This document shows, one piece after another, positions 34,921-43,230 of a DNA stretch of 64,000 nt. The position numbers were made by a program, and so were the translations under genes. How positions within the stretch are numbered: position 1 is the stretch's first letter; each line of letters begins with the position of its first letter. Origin of the DNA: CAYPHY01 sp964410625. GTDB taxonomy: Bacteria; Chloroflexota; Anaerolineae; Promineifilales; Promineifilaceae. Below the pieces are notes generated by a model, which saw only the letters and a program-made list of their open reading frames with translations, was not told where the DNA came from and searched no databases. The DNA lies in the NCBI GenBank assembly GCA_964410625.1, contig CAYPHY010000004.1, positions 1 through 64,000 of the forward strand, given 5' to 3'.

Positions 34921-36006
34921 CTACTTCCCATTCGACGCATGAATCGTATATGTCCAGTCAAAACGGTCGGGAACACGGCCGTATTGAATATCAGTCAACT
35001 CCTGGAACAACCGCCTGGCAACGGGACCGGCTTCGTTGTTGTTGATGATAATCTCTTCATCCTTAAAGCCGAACTTGCCAACCGGGGCAATCACTGCCGC
35101 CGTCCCGCAGCCAAAGACCTCGGTGATCTTGCCTGATTTGATGTCGTCGAGCATCTGGTAGACATCCACCATCTCTTCACGCACCTCATACCCCAAATCA
35201 CGGCCGAGGGTGATGATCGATGAACGGGTAACGCCAGGAAGAATGCTGCCCGTTAAGGCTGGCGTGACAATTCGCCGCCCCTCATAGACGAAGCAAATAT
35301 TCATCGCCCCCACTTCCTCCACATAACGCCGTTCGATAGCATCCAGCCACAACACCTGTGAATAACCACGAGCGGCCGCTTTTTCGCCTACTAACAAGCT
35401 GGCGGCATAGTTCCCTCCCGTCTTGGCATCGCCAACCCCACCACGAACAGCCCGCACATAATCATCACAAATATCAACGGGCACAGGGTTAAAGCCCTCT
35501 TTGAAGTAAGGCCCAACCGGACCAACGATGATGCAATGAATATAAGTCTGGCTGGCACGAACACCCAGCGCCGGGTCACTGGCAAACATAAACGGCCGAA
35601 TATACAACGACGCCCCTTCCGCTTCGGGGACCCATTTCGCTTCCATCTCCACCAGCTTAGCAATCGCCGTCACATGATCTTCAACATCCACCTCCGGCAT
35701 CGCCATTCGTTTGGCCGAATTGTTAAATCGTTTGGCATTCTCCCAGGGACGGAACAAATTGATGTCGCCATCTGACCGACGATACGCCTTTGTGCCTTCA
35801 AAGATGAGTTGTGCATAGTGGAGAACGGCCGTTGCCGGGTCCAATTCAAACGGGCCATAGGGTACAATTTGGGCGTCATGCCATCCTCTACCAGCGGTAT
35901 AGTGCTGCACAAACATGCGGTTAGAGAATTTATTGCCAAAGCCAAAGTCATTGACCGGGGCCGGCTTCGATTGGGCGGGGTCTAAGGGGAGTATTTGGAT
36001 ATCCAC
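34921..36006 (-). CDS. ilvE: Branched-chain amino acid aminotransferase
   Basis: 361 residues, the larger bacterial/eukaryote-like BCAT type. It moves the amino group between Leu/Ile/Val and 2-oxoglutarate with PLP. The N-terminus NDFGFGNKFSNRMFVQHY, the substrate loop EGTKAYRRSDG, the PLP lysine in GDAKTGGNYAASL and the tail VFGCGTAAVIAPV are characteristic of this fold-type IV enzyme. It is apparently monocistronic, with a family F repeat upstream (36065-36155). Confidence 0.95.
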   Translation of the reverse strand: MDIQILPLDPAQSKPAPVNDFGFGNKFSNRMFVQHYTAGRGWHDAQIVPYGPFELDPATAVLHYAQLIFEGTKAYRRSDGDINLFRPWENAKRFNNSAKRMAMPEVDVEDHVTAIAKLVEMEAKWVPEAEGASLYIRPFMFASDPALGVRASQTYIHCIIVGPVGPYFKEGFNPVPVDICDDYVRAVRGGVGDAKTGGNYAASLLVGEKAAARGYSQVLWLDAIERRYVEEVGAMNICFVYEGRRIVTPALTGSILPGVTRSSIITLGRDLGYEVREEMVDVYQMLDDIKSGKITEVFGCGTAAVIAPVGKFGFKDEEIIINNNEAGPVARRLFQELTDIQYGRVPDRFDWTYTIHASNGK

Positions 36007-36161
36007 GGTTGCTCCTTAATAATGATATATTGTGAATTGTCAATGGTTAACTGTTTAGCACTTACGCATATTGACACGAACTGCCACAAACTTTACGCGC
36101 GGATAACAAATTTACTTTTGTATTTCGTGCCATTCGTGTCATTCGTGTCGAAAAACTATGC

Positions 36162-36668
36162 TCAGCGTAACGCCTGAGTCAATTGCGGCGCAAGTCGCTG
36201 CCGGTAATCTTCATAATCCGTTAGCACACGGGTATATTCGGCCGACATCAGTGGCGAGGAAATCAGGAAATCGGCCGAAGCACGATTGTTGGCAATGGGG
36301 ATGTTCCAGACAACGGCAATGCGTAGCAACGCTTTCACATCCGGGTCATGAGGCTGTGCTTGCAAAGGGTCCCAAAAAAAGATCAAGCAGTTGATCTCGC
36401 GCTCGGCAATCCTCGCCCCAAGTTGCTGGTCGCCACCAAGTGGGCCACTCTGCATTTTCTCGATCTTTAACCCTAGTCGTGCCTCCAGCAACCCGCCAGT
36501 TGTGCCGGTTCCATACAGCTTATGCTGTGCCAAAATCTCGCGGTTGTACTCCGCCCATTCCAGCAAGTCGTCCTTCTTATTGTCATGGGCAACCAACGCA
36601 ATGCGCTTTTGCACCCCGATTACATCATGTATATGTCTGGTTGCTTCTGTCCTGCGCATGAGTCTCAT
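36162..36668 (-). CDS. mgsA: Methylglyoxal synthase
   Basis: 168 residues, slightly longer than the usual 130-155. Converts dihydroxyacetone phosphate to methylglyoxal and phosphate, a bypass used when sugar phosphates pile up. RIALVAHDNKKDDLLEW supplies the phosphate-binding His/Lys, YGTGTTGGLLEA and SGPLGGDQQLGARI the phosphate loop and catalytic Asp, and FFWDPLQAQPHDPDVKALLR the second Asp/His set. All key residues are present. It fits the nearby sugar locus, whose aldolase should make DHAP. Confidence 0.93.
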   Translation of the reverse strand: MRLMRRTEATRHIHDVIGVQKRIALVAHDNKKDDLLEWAEYNREILAQHKLYGTGTTGGLLEARLGLKIEKMQSGPLGGDQQLGARIAEREINCLIFFWDPLQAQPHDPDVKALLRIAVVWNIPIANNRASADFLISSPLMSAEYTRVLTDYEDYRQRLAPQLTQALR

Positions 36669-36805
36669 CCCTTGCCTAATGATTAAGTGAAGTTACCATC
36701 TACCTGGAACCGCAATCGGCACTCTACTAAACATACTTTGAATTGGTTATACACTGAAACAGGGCTTTTTCAAAACCAACTAGCACTGTGTAAACTAACG
36801 AATAG

Positions 36806-37576
36806 ATGTACCCGATTCTAGCCCGATATGGCCCCTTCTTTCTCCATAGCTACACGCTGCTGCTGGCACTGGGCATTGCGCTCACTCTCGCCCTGACCGC
36901 ATGGCTGGCCCGCCGCAACCCGCTACCTCATTGGTTAGACGGGGTATTGTTTGCCGCGGCCGCTGCCTTAGCCGGCGGCCGTCTCACCTATGTTCTCGTC
37001 CATCTCGACTACTTCCGTGAAAACACGGCCGAAACCTGGCAACTCTGGCGTGGAGGACTCAGTTACCACGGCGTGCTAATTGCCGGATTGTTTGCCCTTT
37101 GGCTCTGGAGCAGGCGACAAAACAGCCCTTTTTCAGCCTATGCTGCACTGCTCTCTCCGGCAATGGCCTTACTGTCGGCCGCTGGATGGGCTGCTTGCTG
37201 GTTTGAAGGTTGTGGGTATGGTGCGCAAACAACACCCGGCCTACTGAGCGCATCCCTGCCCGACGACTTTGGCGTGTTTGCCGTGCGTTACCAAACACAA
37301 CTCATTGGTTTCGCGCTCTCGCTACTCCTGCTACCCTTTCTCCTCTGGCTGCGAAATCGCCGGACGGCCGCCTGGCAATTCTGGTTTGCCCTACTCACCC
37401 TCAGCACCATTCACGGAATAGTCGGTTTGTTGCGTGGCGATCCCATGCCCCAATTCCTCAACTGGCGTGTAGATGTCTGGCTGGATTTTACGCTGGCCCT
37501 ATTCGCGCTCATCGCCCTGTTGAGCAGCGCTCGCAACACGCGGATAAACAATTCGCGCTATACGCTTATTTGCTAG
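36806..37576 (+). CDS. Lgt-like (prolipoprotein diacylglyceryl transferase family) membrane protein
   Basis: 256 residues, seven or so membrane helices. LARYGPFFLHSYTLLLALGI, GGRLTYVLVHLDYF and LWRGGLSYHGVLIAG follow Lgt, including the catalytic-region His. But the signature usually written GRxGNFxNG is here GWAACWFEGCGYG: the essential Arg and the Asn residues are lost. It may be a paralogue with a different acceptor or no transferase activity. A true Lgt elsewhere in the genome would be expected. There is no clear ribosome site before ATG 36806. Confidence 0.7.
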   Translation: MYPILARYGPFFLHSYTLLLALGIALTLALTAWLARRNPLPHWLDGVLFAAAAALAGGRLTYVLVHLDYFRENTAETWQLWRGGLSYHGVLIAGLFALWLWSRRQNSPFSAYAALLSPAMALLSAAGWAACWFEGCGYGAQTTPGLLSASLPDDFGVFAVRYQTQLIGFALSLLLLPFLLWLRNRRTAAWQFWFALLTLSTIHGIVGLLRGDPMPQFLNWRVDVWLDFTLALFALIALLSSARNTRINNSRYTLIC

Positions 37577-37646
37577 GGCTGCGTATTGATCCCTTTGATC
37601 CCCCTTCATCCTCGGTTATTTGAGACGCCCCCCAACGAAGACCCTC

Positions 37647-38279
37647 TTACTCTTCCCGTCGCGGCACGGCCGATACCTTCAACTGCAACACGCGGGTGGC
37701 ATAAACGGCCGCCAACACCGGCAAGATCAGCAACAGCGGCCAGATATAATAAGCCATCAGACCACCCAACAGCAGCAATAGGATCCACCAAATCAATTGG
37801 GAGAATGGATCGCGGCCAGTGATCAAAAAGGCGTTGCGCAGCGCAGTACGCAGGCGGCGGTCCTCCTGTTGCCAATAGAGCGCGGGGACATAGGGTTGGG
37901 GAAAGAGCCAGATGGCGAGAAAGACGGCGCAGAGCCAGCGCAACACCATCGCCCACGGCGCGGTGATGCGGCCGTAAAAGAGGATCGCACTGACAAAAAC
38001 GGCCGCTACCAACCCCAACACCACCACCCAGGCATAATAAAAACGGGCGTTCGCCCATCCTTCGCTAAACCAGCTACTTAGCGATACGACGCGATCTTCG
38101 GAGATGCGGGCGGCTGTGGCATAGTGGGCCGCCAACACAAAGGGCAGGGGTAAGATTAATAAGCTGAGGAGTGCGCCGATTAAGCCGACCAGCAGCAGCA
38201 AAGACGCCTCTTCCCACAAATCACGGGCTACTAAACGTAGTGCTTGCAGACCATCCATCATACTCTGGCTGAACTTCAT
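37647..38279 (-). CDS. YesL/DUF624-like membrane protein
   Basis: 210 residues with about five membrane helices (for example LLLLVGLIGALLSLLILPLP and YAWVVVLGLVAAVFVSAIL). The layout, with a short amphipathic start, helix pair and central ARISEDRVVSLSSWF-type loop, recalls the YesL family, which often sits next to sugar ABC transporters. It overlaps the 3' end of the deoR gene; ATG 38279 or 38261 may be the start. Probably co-transcribed with the repressor. Function unknown. Confidence 0.55.
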   Translation of the reverse strand: MKFSQSMMDGLQALRLVARDLWEEASLLLLVGLIGALLSLLILPLPFVLAAHYATAARISEDRVVSLSSWFSEGWANARFYYAWVVVLGLVAAVFVSAILFYGRITAPWAMVLRWLCAVFLAIWLFPQPYVPALYWQQEDRRLRTALRNAFLITGRDPFSQLIWWILLLLLGGLMAYYIWPLLLILPVLAAVYATRVLQLKVSAVPRREE

Positions 38280-39084
38280 CCCCTTGTGGGGCGATCTGCA
38301 CGCGCACGCCATGCAAATCTAACGCCTCAAGCATATCGGCCGGTGCGTCGCTATCGGTGATAAACAAGGCGATCTCCCTCAATTCTAACACATTCATCAG
38401 CGATTTAACCCCAAACTTGCTGCTGTCGAGCAACAAAATCACCTCGCTGGCGGAATTGATCATCGCCCGCTTCACCTGCGTTTCCAAAATTTTGGGGTCG
38501 GTGATCCCCGCTTTGGAGGTAAAGCCTGTGGCCGAAAGGAAAAGGCGATTGGCATGGAATTCGCGGAAAAATCGCTCCGTTGCCGGGCCGACAAAGGTGC
38601 TCGACTCCGGCCGCAATATCCCCCCCGTGCAGAGGATCGTCGCACTCAATGGCAAATGCCGCCGCAACTCCTCAGTGGTGCGTAAGCCATTGGTAACCAC
38701 GGTCAAGTCTTCGCGCGGCGCCAAATATGGGACCATCGCCGTCGCCGTCGTCCCCCCTTCCAAGATAATGATGTCACCATCTTCCACGAGGTGCTCGGCC
38801 GCATAACGAGCAATGCTCACCTTGCGCCGCGCCGCAAGCTCTTCCCGCCTCTCCCTATCCAGCACAGAAGCCTCCGTCGAGCTTGGCGGCCAGCGGATCG
38901 CGCCCCCGTACGTGCGTTTAATATGCCCACTTTCCTCCAAGAACTTCAGATCGCGGCGAATGGTCATCTCCGAAACGTTATACTGTTCACTCAAACGCGG
39001 TATTAAGTTCTCGTCCAGGTCATCAATATCCTGAAGAATGAGTTGGCGTCGTTCACTTGGTCGCAGCATCATATTGTTCTTCAA
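38221..39084 (-). CDS. DeoR/GlpR-family transcriptional repressor
   Basis: 287 residues. An N-terminal winged HTH (RRQLILQDIDD, YNVSEMTIRRDLKFLEESGH, IKRTYGGAI) is followed by the DeoR C-terminal sugar-phosphate sensor domain, with RYAAEHLVEDGDIIILEGGT and VTNGLRTTEEL (effector pocket) and DSSKFG. Such proteins leave DNA when a phosphorylated sugar binds. It is divergent from the sugar importer and is its likely regulator; the inducer may be the FGGY kinase product. The start could be 39084 or one of the nearby ATGs (39072, 39069). Confidence 0.88.
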   Translation of the reverse strand: MKNNMMLRPSERRQLILQDIDDLDENLIPRLSEQYNVSEMTIRRDLKFLEESGHIKRTYGGAIRWPPSSTEASVLDRERREELAARRKVSIARYAAEHLVEDGDIIILEGGTTATAMVPYLAPREDLTVVTNGLRTTEELRRHLPLSATILCTGGILRPESSTFVGPATERFFREFHANRLFLSATGFTSKAGITDPKILETQVKRAMINSASEVILLLDSSKFGVKSLMNVLELREIALFITDSDAPADMLEALDLHGVRVQIAPQGDEVQPEYDGWSASTTFSSP

Positions 39085-39630
39085 CTGTACTATCTAAGTG
39101 CAAAGGCTTGATTGGCAATCACAGGTACTTGCGCCAAATTGACACATTTAGACCGAGCCATTGTTAGCTGTTTGTTAGCTGTACTAAAAATATTACCCTG
39201 TTTCTGGAAAAGCTCACATCTTTGTCAAGACTCCGACGCTTTTACACTGTCTGTAATAGTTATTCAGTATAAATAACAGTGATGTTCATTGTCAACATAT
39301 TTTTGCGACAAATCTTGGATAAAATAATCATATTTATACCCATCACATTGTTGACATTGAACAATCTTTACTGTACTATGTTAACACTTTTCACATTTTC
39401 GAATTGAGCGTTATGCGATCCGTCATTCTTAGGTTGAGAATTAACGCCGTTAAGAATTAACGCTATTACACCAATGACCTCTAACTTTCATCAAGTAAAC
39501 TTCCTTAGTTGCCGCCCGGCCGCCAGTCGTTCAGCGATTAAGGATTTTTATTTTACCCAACTGGAAACGGCAAGTTGCCAACACCCTTTTGGGAAACCCT
39601 TACCCACTTTCTTGAGAAGGAGATAATCGT
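39085..39630. promoter_or_regulatory. AT-rich divergent control region of the sugar locus
   Basis: A 546-base gap without a gene, clearly richer in A and T than its surroundings. It contains interrupted dyads such as ATGTTCATTGTCAACAT and ATGTTAACA that could be DeoR operators, and a duplicated GAATTAACGC in the transcribed leader (about 39435-39465). No small ORF is convincing. The size leaves room for operator and activator sites. Confidence 0.5.
39351..39379 (+). promoter_or_regulatory. Sigma-70 promoter of the sugar operon
   Basis: A perfect TTGACA (39351-39356), a 17-base spacer and TACTAT (39374-39379). It is the best promoter match in the window. It gives a leader of about 245 bases before the binding-protein ATG, long enough for regulation. 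Confidence 0.65.
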
Positions 39631-41091
39631 ATGAGAAGGACAGTTCGTATTTTTGCCCTACTGGCGATTGTACTGGTGCTGGCCATCGCCTGTGCGCCAC
39701 AAACGGTTGAAGTGACGCGCGTGGTGGAAGTGGCCGGCGAGACAGTCACTGAACAGATTGAAGTGACACGCATTGTGGAAGGCGAGACCGTTACCGAACA
39801 GGTGGAGGTGACGCGAGTGGTTGAGGTGGAAGGCCAAGCGCCGGTCGAAGGCACGGCCGCCCTGCTCGATCCAGAAGTATCAGGCGACATTGAACTGTGG
39901 CACTTCTGGGGTTCGCCAGTCCGCCGCACGGCCGTTCGCCGCCTCGCCGCCATCTGTGGTGAGTACCTCCCCAACCTGGAGATCGTCGAAACCTTCAAGC
40001 CCTTCGGTGACATCTGGACGGCTAACATCGCCGCCGTTGCCGCCGGTTCCGGTATGCCAGATGTGATCATCGAAGATCGGCCGCTGCTCCCACAACGCGG
40101 CCGCGACCAGATCGCCACAAACTTGCAACCCTTTATTGAGGAAGACAATTTCGACACTTCCGTCTTCTGGCCTTTCGCTTTTGAAGAAACGCTCTATGAA
40201 GGGGATAGCTACGGCATCCCGTTTGAGACAGACGTGCGCGTGCTATTCTGGAACAAACAGGCATTTGCCGAAGCTGGCCTCGATCCCGAAGTTCCCCCCC
40301 AGACCTGGGAAGAGCTGGCAGCCTATGCCGATGCGCTAGATGTCCAGGCGGACGACGGCTCCTATACCCGTATTGGCTTCCCGCTCTACAACGTCGGCCC
40401 CGACTTCTGGGCGCGGACCAATGGCTGGCAACAGGTTGTGGACGGCGTTCCCAACATGACCGATCCTGCCCTGATCGAGACGCTCGAATGGTACAAGGAG
40501 TGGATGGATCGTTATGGCGGCTATGAGGCTGTCGAAAACTTCCGCGCTGGCTTTGGCGCAGCCCCCAATGACTTGTTCATGTCCGGGGCCATGCCGATGT
40601 TTATCGATGTAGCCGGTTATCTGTCGCAGCTCAACTTCTATCGGCCGCGCGTTACATTGGAAGATGGCAGTCAGGTAAACATGGAATGGGGTGTCGCTCC
40701 GCTGCCCTATAACACCGAACCGGGTAACTGGAGTGGTGGTTTTGCCATGTCCATTCCTTTTGGTGCGGAAAATCCTGAGGGTGCCTGGGAATTTATCAAG
40801 TGTGCTACCAGCCCCGAGGGTCAGGCTTCCTGGTCACGTGACACGCTGGCGATTCCGACCAATCAGGAATCGGCTACTTCGCCGGAACTGATGGCGGATC
40901 CCGCTTGGGCGACCGTCATGGGCATCATGGAGCATAGCCAGGGCAGCACCTATGTTCCCGGCTATCCCAACTTCACAGAACAGTTCAACACCCGCTGGCC
41001 GCAAGTGATGACCGGCGAGTTGACCGCGCAAGAAGCGATGGAACAAGCGCAGGCAGAAATTGAATCCACCATGGAGCAGAGCGGCGAATGA
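39631..41091 (+). CDS. ABC sugar-binding lipoprotein (family 1)
   Basis: 486 residues. Signal peptide with lipobox LAIAC (Cys near residue 22), then a tether made of three copies of the pattern VEVTRVVE separated by GETVTEQ, a linker style common in Chloroflexota. The mature part is a cluster B binding protein: IELWHFWGSP, IATNLQPFIE, YGIPFETDVRVLFWNK, WEELAAYADAL and GGFAMSIPFGAENPEGAWEF. It would deliver a mono- or oligosaccharide to the two permeases that follow. A strong GAAGGAGATAA site precedes the ATG. First gene of the operon, behind the promoter at 39351. Confidence 0.92.
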   Translation: MRRTVRIFALLAIVLVLAIACAPQTVEVTRVVEVAGETVTEQIEVTRIVEGETVTEQVEVTRVVEVEGQAPVEGTAALLDPEVSGDIELWHFWGSPVRRTAVRRLAAICGEYLPNLEIVETFKPFGDIWTANIAAVAAGSGMPDVIIEDRPLLPQRGRDQIATNLQPFIEEDNFDTSVFWPFAFEETLYEGDSYGIPFETDVRVLFWNKQAFAEAGLDPEVPPQTWEELAAYADALDVQADDGSYTRIGFPLYNVGPDFWARTNGWQQVVDGVPNMTDPALIETLEWYKEWMDRYGGYEAVENFRAGFGAAPNDLFMSGAMPMFIDVAGYLSQLNFYRPRVTLEDGSQVNMEWGVAPLPYNTEPGNWSGGFAMSIPFGAENPEGAWEFIKCATSPEGQASWSRDTLAIPTNQESATSPELMADPAWATVMGIMEHSQGSTYVPGYPNFTEQFNTRWPQVMTGELTAQEAMEQAQAEIESTMEQSGE

Positions 41092-41190
41092 GTGGTTAGT
41101 GGTTAGTGGCGAGTGATGAGTGGTTAATTTAGTGGCGAGTGATGAGTGCATCTGGTTGCTCGCCACTCTCCACTTGTCACTCTCCACTAG
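41092..41190. repeat. Phrase repeat family C between binding protein and permease genes
   Basis: GTGGTTAGTGGCGAGTGATG and its variants, then CTCGCCACTCTCCACTTGTC in the opposite sense. The hairpin lies where binding-protein operons commonly need partial termination to make more binding protein than permease. Confidence 0.75.
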
Positions 41191-41203
41191 ATAGGAGGCC
41201 GTT

Positions 41204-42178
41204 ATGGAGGCTCGACAGGCATATCAACAGGAGGCGGCACAAGCGGCCGCTCGCGAGAAGCAGTATCTGCTCTCTCCGGCCCGCAAAGAAGCCCTGACTG
41301 GCTGGCTTTTTGCTGCCCCCTGGATCATCGGCCTTCTCGTCTTTACTGCCGGGCCGATGCTCTTCTCTTTTTATGCCAGTTTTACCCGGTACAACATCAC
41401 CACCGCCCCCCAGTGGATCGGGTTACAAAATTTTCAGAACCTCTTCGCCGATGCCTGGTTTTATAAGGCATTGGGCAATACCTTTTGGATGGTCATCGTC
41501 AAGCTGCCCATCGTGACCGTCGCCTCCATTGTCATCGCCATGTTGCTCAACATGGGGTTGAGTGGCGAAAAGTTTTTTCGTTCCATCATCTATCTGCCCA
41601 ATGTCCTATCGGGCGCAGCGGCCGTTTTCCTGTGGCAATGGATATTGGCCCCGAATGGCCTCTTGAACCGCGGACTGGCGGTATTTGGCATCAATGGCCC
41701 AGGCTGGTTTGTCAGTCCCGATTGGACAAAACCGGGTATGGTGGTGATGGGCATGTGGTGGATTGGAGGGAATATTCTGATCTATCTGGCAGCCTTAAAA
41801 GGGATTCCGCGTAGCTTCTATGAAGCGGCCGAAATTGACGGAGCAGGCGAGTGGGCCAAAATCCGTAATATCACCCTGCCGCTGCTGACCCCGGCGATCT
41901 TTTTCCAGGTGGTGACGGGCATCATCGGCACCTTCCAAATTTTCACCACCGCCTACATTCTCTCTGGGCAAAATTCCGCTACGGGTGGGCCGGGACAGTC
42001 CTTACTGTTTTATGTGCTTTATCTTTACAATCGCGCCTTCGGCCGCACCGGGCCGTCTGGCTTCCAAATGGGCTATGCCTCAGCGATGGCCTGGATCCTG
42101 TTCGTGATTATCCTGCTTGTTACATTGATCCAACTGCGCCTTGCCAAACGTTGGGTCTTTTATGAAGACGAGGACTAG
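41204..42178 (+). CDS. Sugar ABC transporter permease, MalF/UgpA type
   Basis: 324 residues with six membrane helices. ALTGWLFAAPWIIGLLVFTA opens the membrane part, and the EAA loop EAAEIDGAGEWAKIRNITLP binds the ATPase. The soluble N-terminus (about 35 residues) is rich in Gln and Ala. It pairs with the next gene. No ATPase gene is present, so a shared MsiK-like ATPase encoded elsewhere is expected. Confidence 0.92.
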   Translation: MEARQAYQQEAAQAAAREKQYLLSPARKEALTGWLFAAPWIIGLLVFTAGPMLFSFYASFTRYNITTAPQWIGLQNFQNLFADAWFYKALGNTFWMVIVKLPIVTVASIVIAMLLNMGLSGEKFFRSIIYLPNVLSGAAAVFLWQWILAPNGLLNRGLAVFGINGPGWFVSPDWTKPGMVVMGMWWIGGNILIYLAALKGIPRSFYEAAEIDGAGEWAKIRNITLPLLTPAIFFQVVTGIIGTFQIFTTAYILSGQNSATGGPGQSLLFYVLYLYNRAFGRTGPSGFQMGYASAMAWILFVIILLVTLIQLRLAKRWVFYEDED

Positions 42179-42182
42179 AGCC

Positions 42183-43109
42183 ATGGCAGACGTATCAATG
42201 ACAGAATCTGAAATCAGAACACCAGCGCGTCAACCCTTTTCAATTGAAAATGCAATTAAGAATTTTTCCCTCGGCCGGCTCATTGCCTGGTTGATCCTGG
42301 CCGGGATCGCTGTCTTGTGGATCGTCCCCTTCTTGTGGATGGTTTCTACTTCCCTGAAGACTCCTCAAGACCTCTTTGGTACCAACTGGATCCCCCGCCC
42401 GATCGCCTGGGAGAACTACATTGACGCCTTCAGCTTTGGCATGTGGCGGCAATGGTTGACCAATACCGTGATCATCACCCTGATCAGTGTTTTTGGGGTA
42501 GTGTTGTCTTCCTCGATGGTGGCCTATGCCTTTGCCCGGCTGCGCTGGCCCGGCCGCGAACACGTCTTTAAGCTGGTGCTGGCGACGATGATGCTCCCCG
42601 CTGTGGTAACGATGATCCCGCAATTTATCCTCTTTGCCAAGCTCCCCGCGTTTGGCCTCCAGGGGTCACGTGTGTGGGTCAATACATTTCTGCCACTGAC
42701 CGTCCCCGCTTTTGCCGGAAGCGCGTTTTACATTTTCCTCTTGCGGCAGTTTATGCGCAGTATCCCCCTGGAGTTAAGCGAGGCGGCCAAAGTGGATGGG
42801 GCTTCGGAATTACGCATCTGGTGGAGCATTGTCATGCCACTGACCAAACCTGCCCTGGCGGCCATTGCTATCTTCGCTTTCCAGGGTGCGTGGCAAGACT
42901 TTATGGGGCCATTGATCTATTTACAAAGCGAGCGGCTCTACACGCTACAAATTGGACTGCGACAATATGAATTTGCCTTTGGCGGCTCCCCTGCCTGGAA
43001 CTGGCTGATGGCCGCCAGTCTGCTGGTGATGCTGCCAGTGTTGATCATCTTTGTCATGTTCCAACGCTACTTCATCGAAGGCGTAACGCTAACGGGGATG
43101 AAGGGATAG
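42183..43109 (+). CDS. Sugar ABC transporter permease, MalG/UgpE type
   Basis: 308 residues with six helices; AVLWIVPFLWMVSTSLKTP is typical of the MalG-side subunit, and EAAKVDGASELRIWWSIVMP is the EAA loop. ATG 42183 lies 4 bases after the previous stop, with a purine-rich site in the end of that gene; the frame from 42141 overlaps it. It forms a heterodimer with the product of 41204-42178. Confidence 0.92.
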   Translation: MADVSMTESEIRTPARQPFSIENAIKNFSLGRLIAWLILAGIAVLWIVPFLWMVSTSLKTPQDLFGTNWIPRPIAWENYIDAFSFGMWRQWLTNTVIITLISVFGVVLSSSMVAYAFARLRWPGREHVFKLVLATMMLPAVVTMIPQFILFAKLPAFGLQGSRVWVNTFLPLTVPAFAGSAFYIFLLRQFMRSIPLELSEAAKVDGASELRIWWSIVMPLTKPALAAIAIFAFQGAWQDFMGPLIYLQSERLYTLQIGLRQYEFAFGGSPAWNWLMAASLLVMLPVLIIFVMFQRYFIEGVTLTGMKG

Positions 43110-43139
43110 CGACTCTACATGGAATGTTTACTAACGTAT

Positions 43140-43222
43140 TGGTATAATTGTTGGTAGTAGCCACTGCCTATATACCACAATATACCATTAGACTATTACA
43201 CCACTAGACCAGTAAACCAAAT
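43140..43222. repeat. Phrase repeat family E between permease and glycosidase genes
   Basis: Phrases such as ATACCACAATATACCATTAG and CTATTACACCACTAGACCAG; same vocabulary as 25148-25240. It ends just before the glycosidase ATG, so it may also affect that gene's translation. Confidence 0.65.
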
Positions 43223-43230
43223 TAACAATC

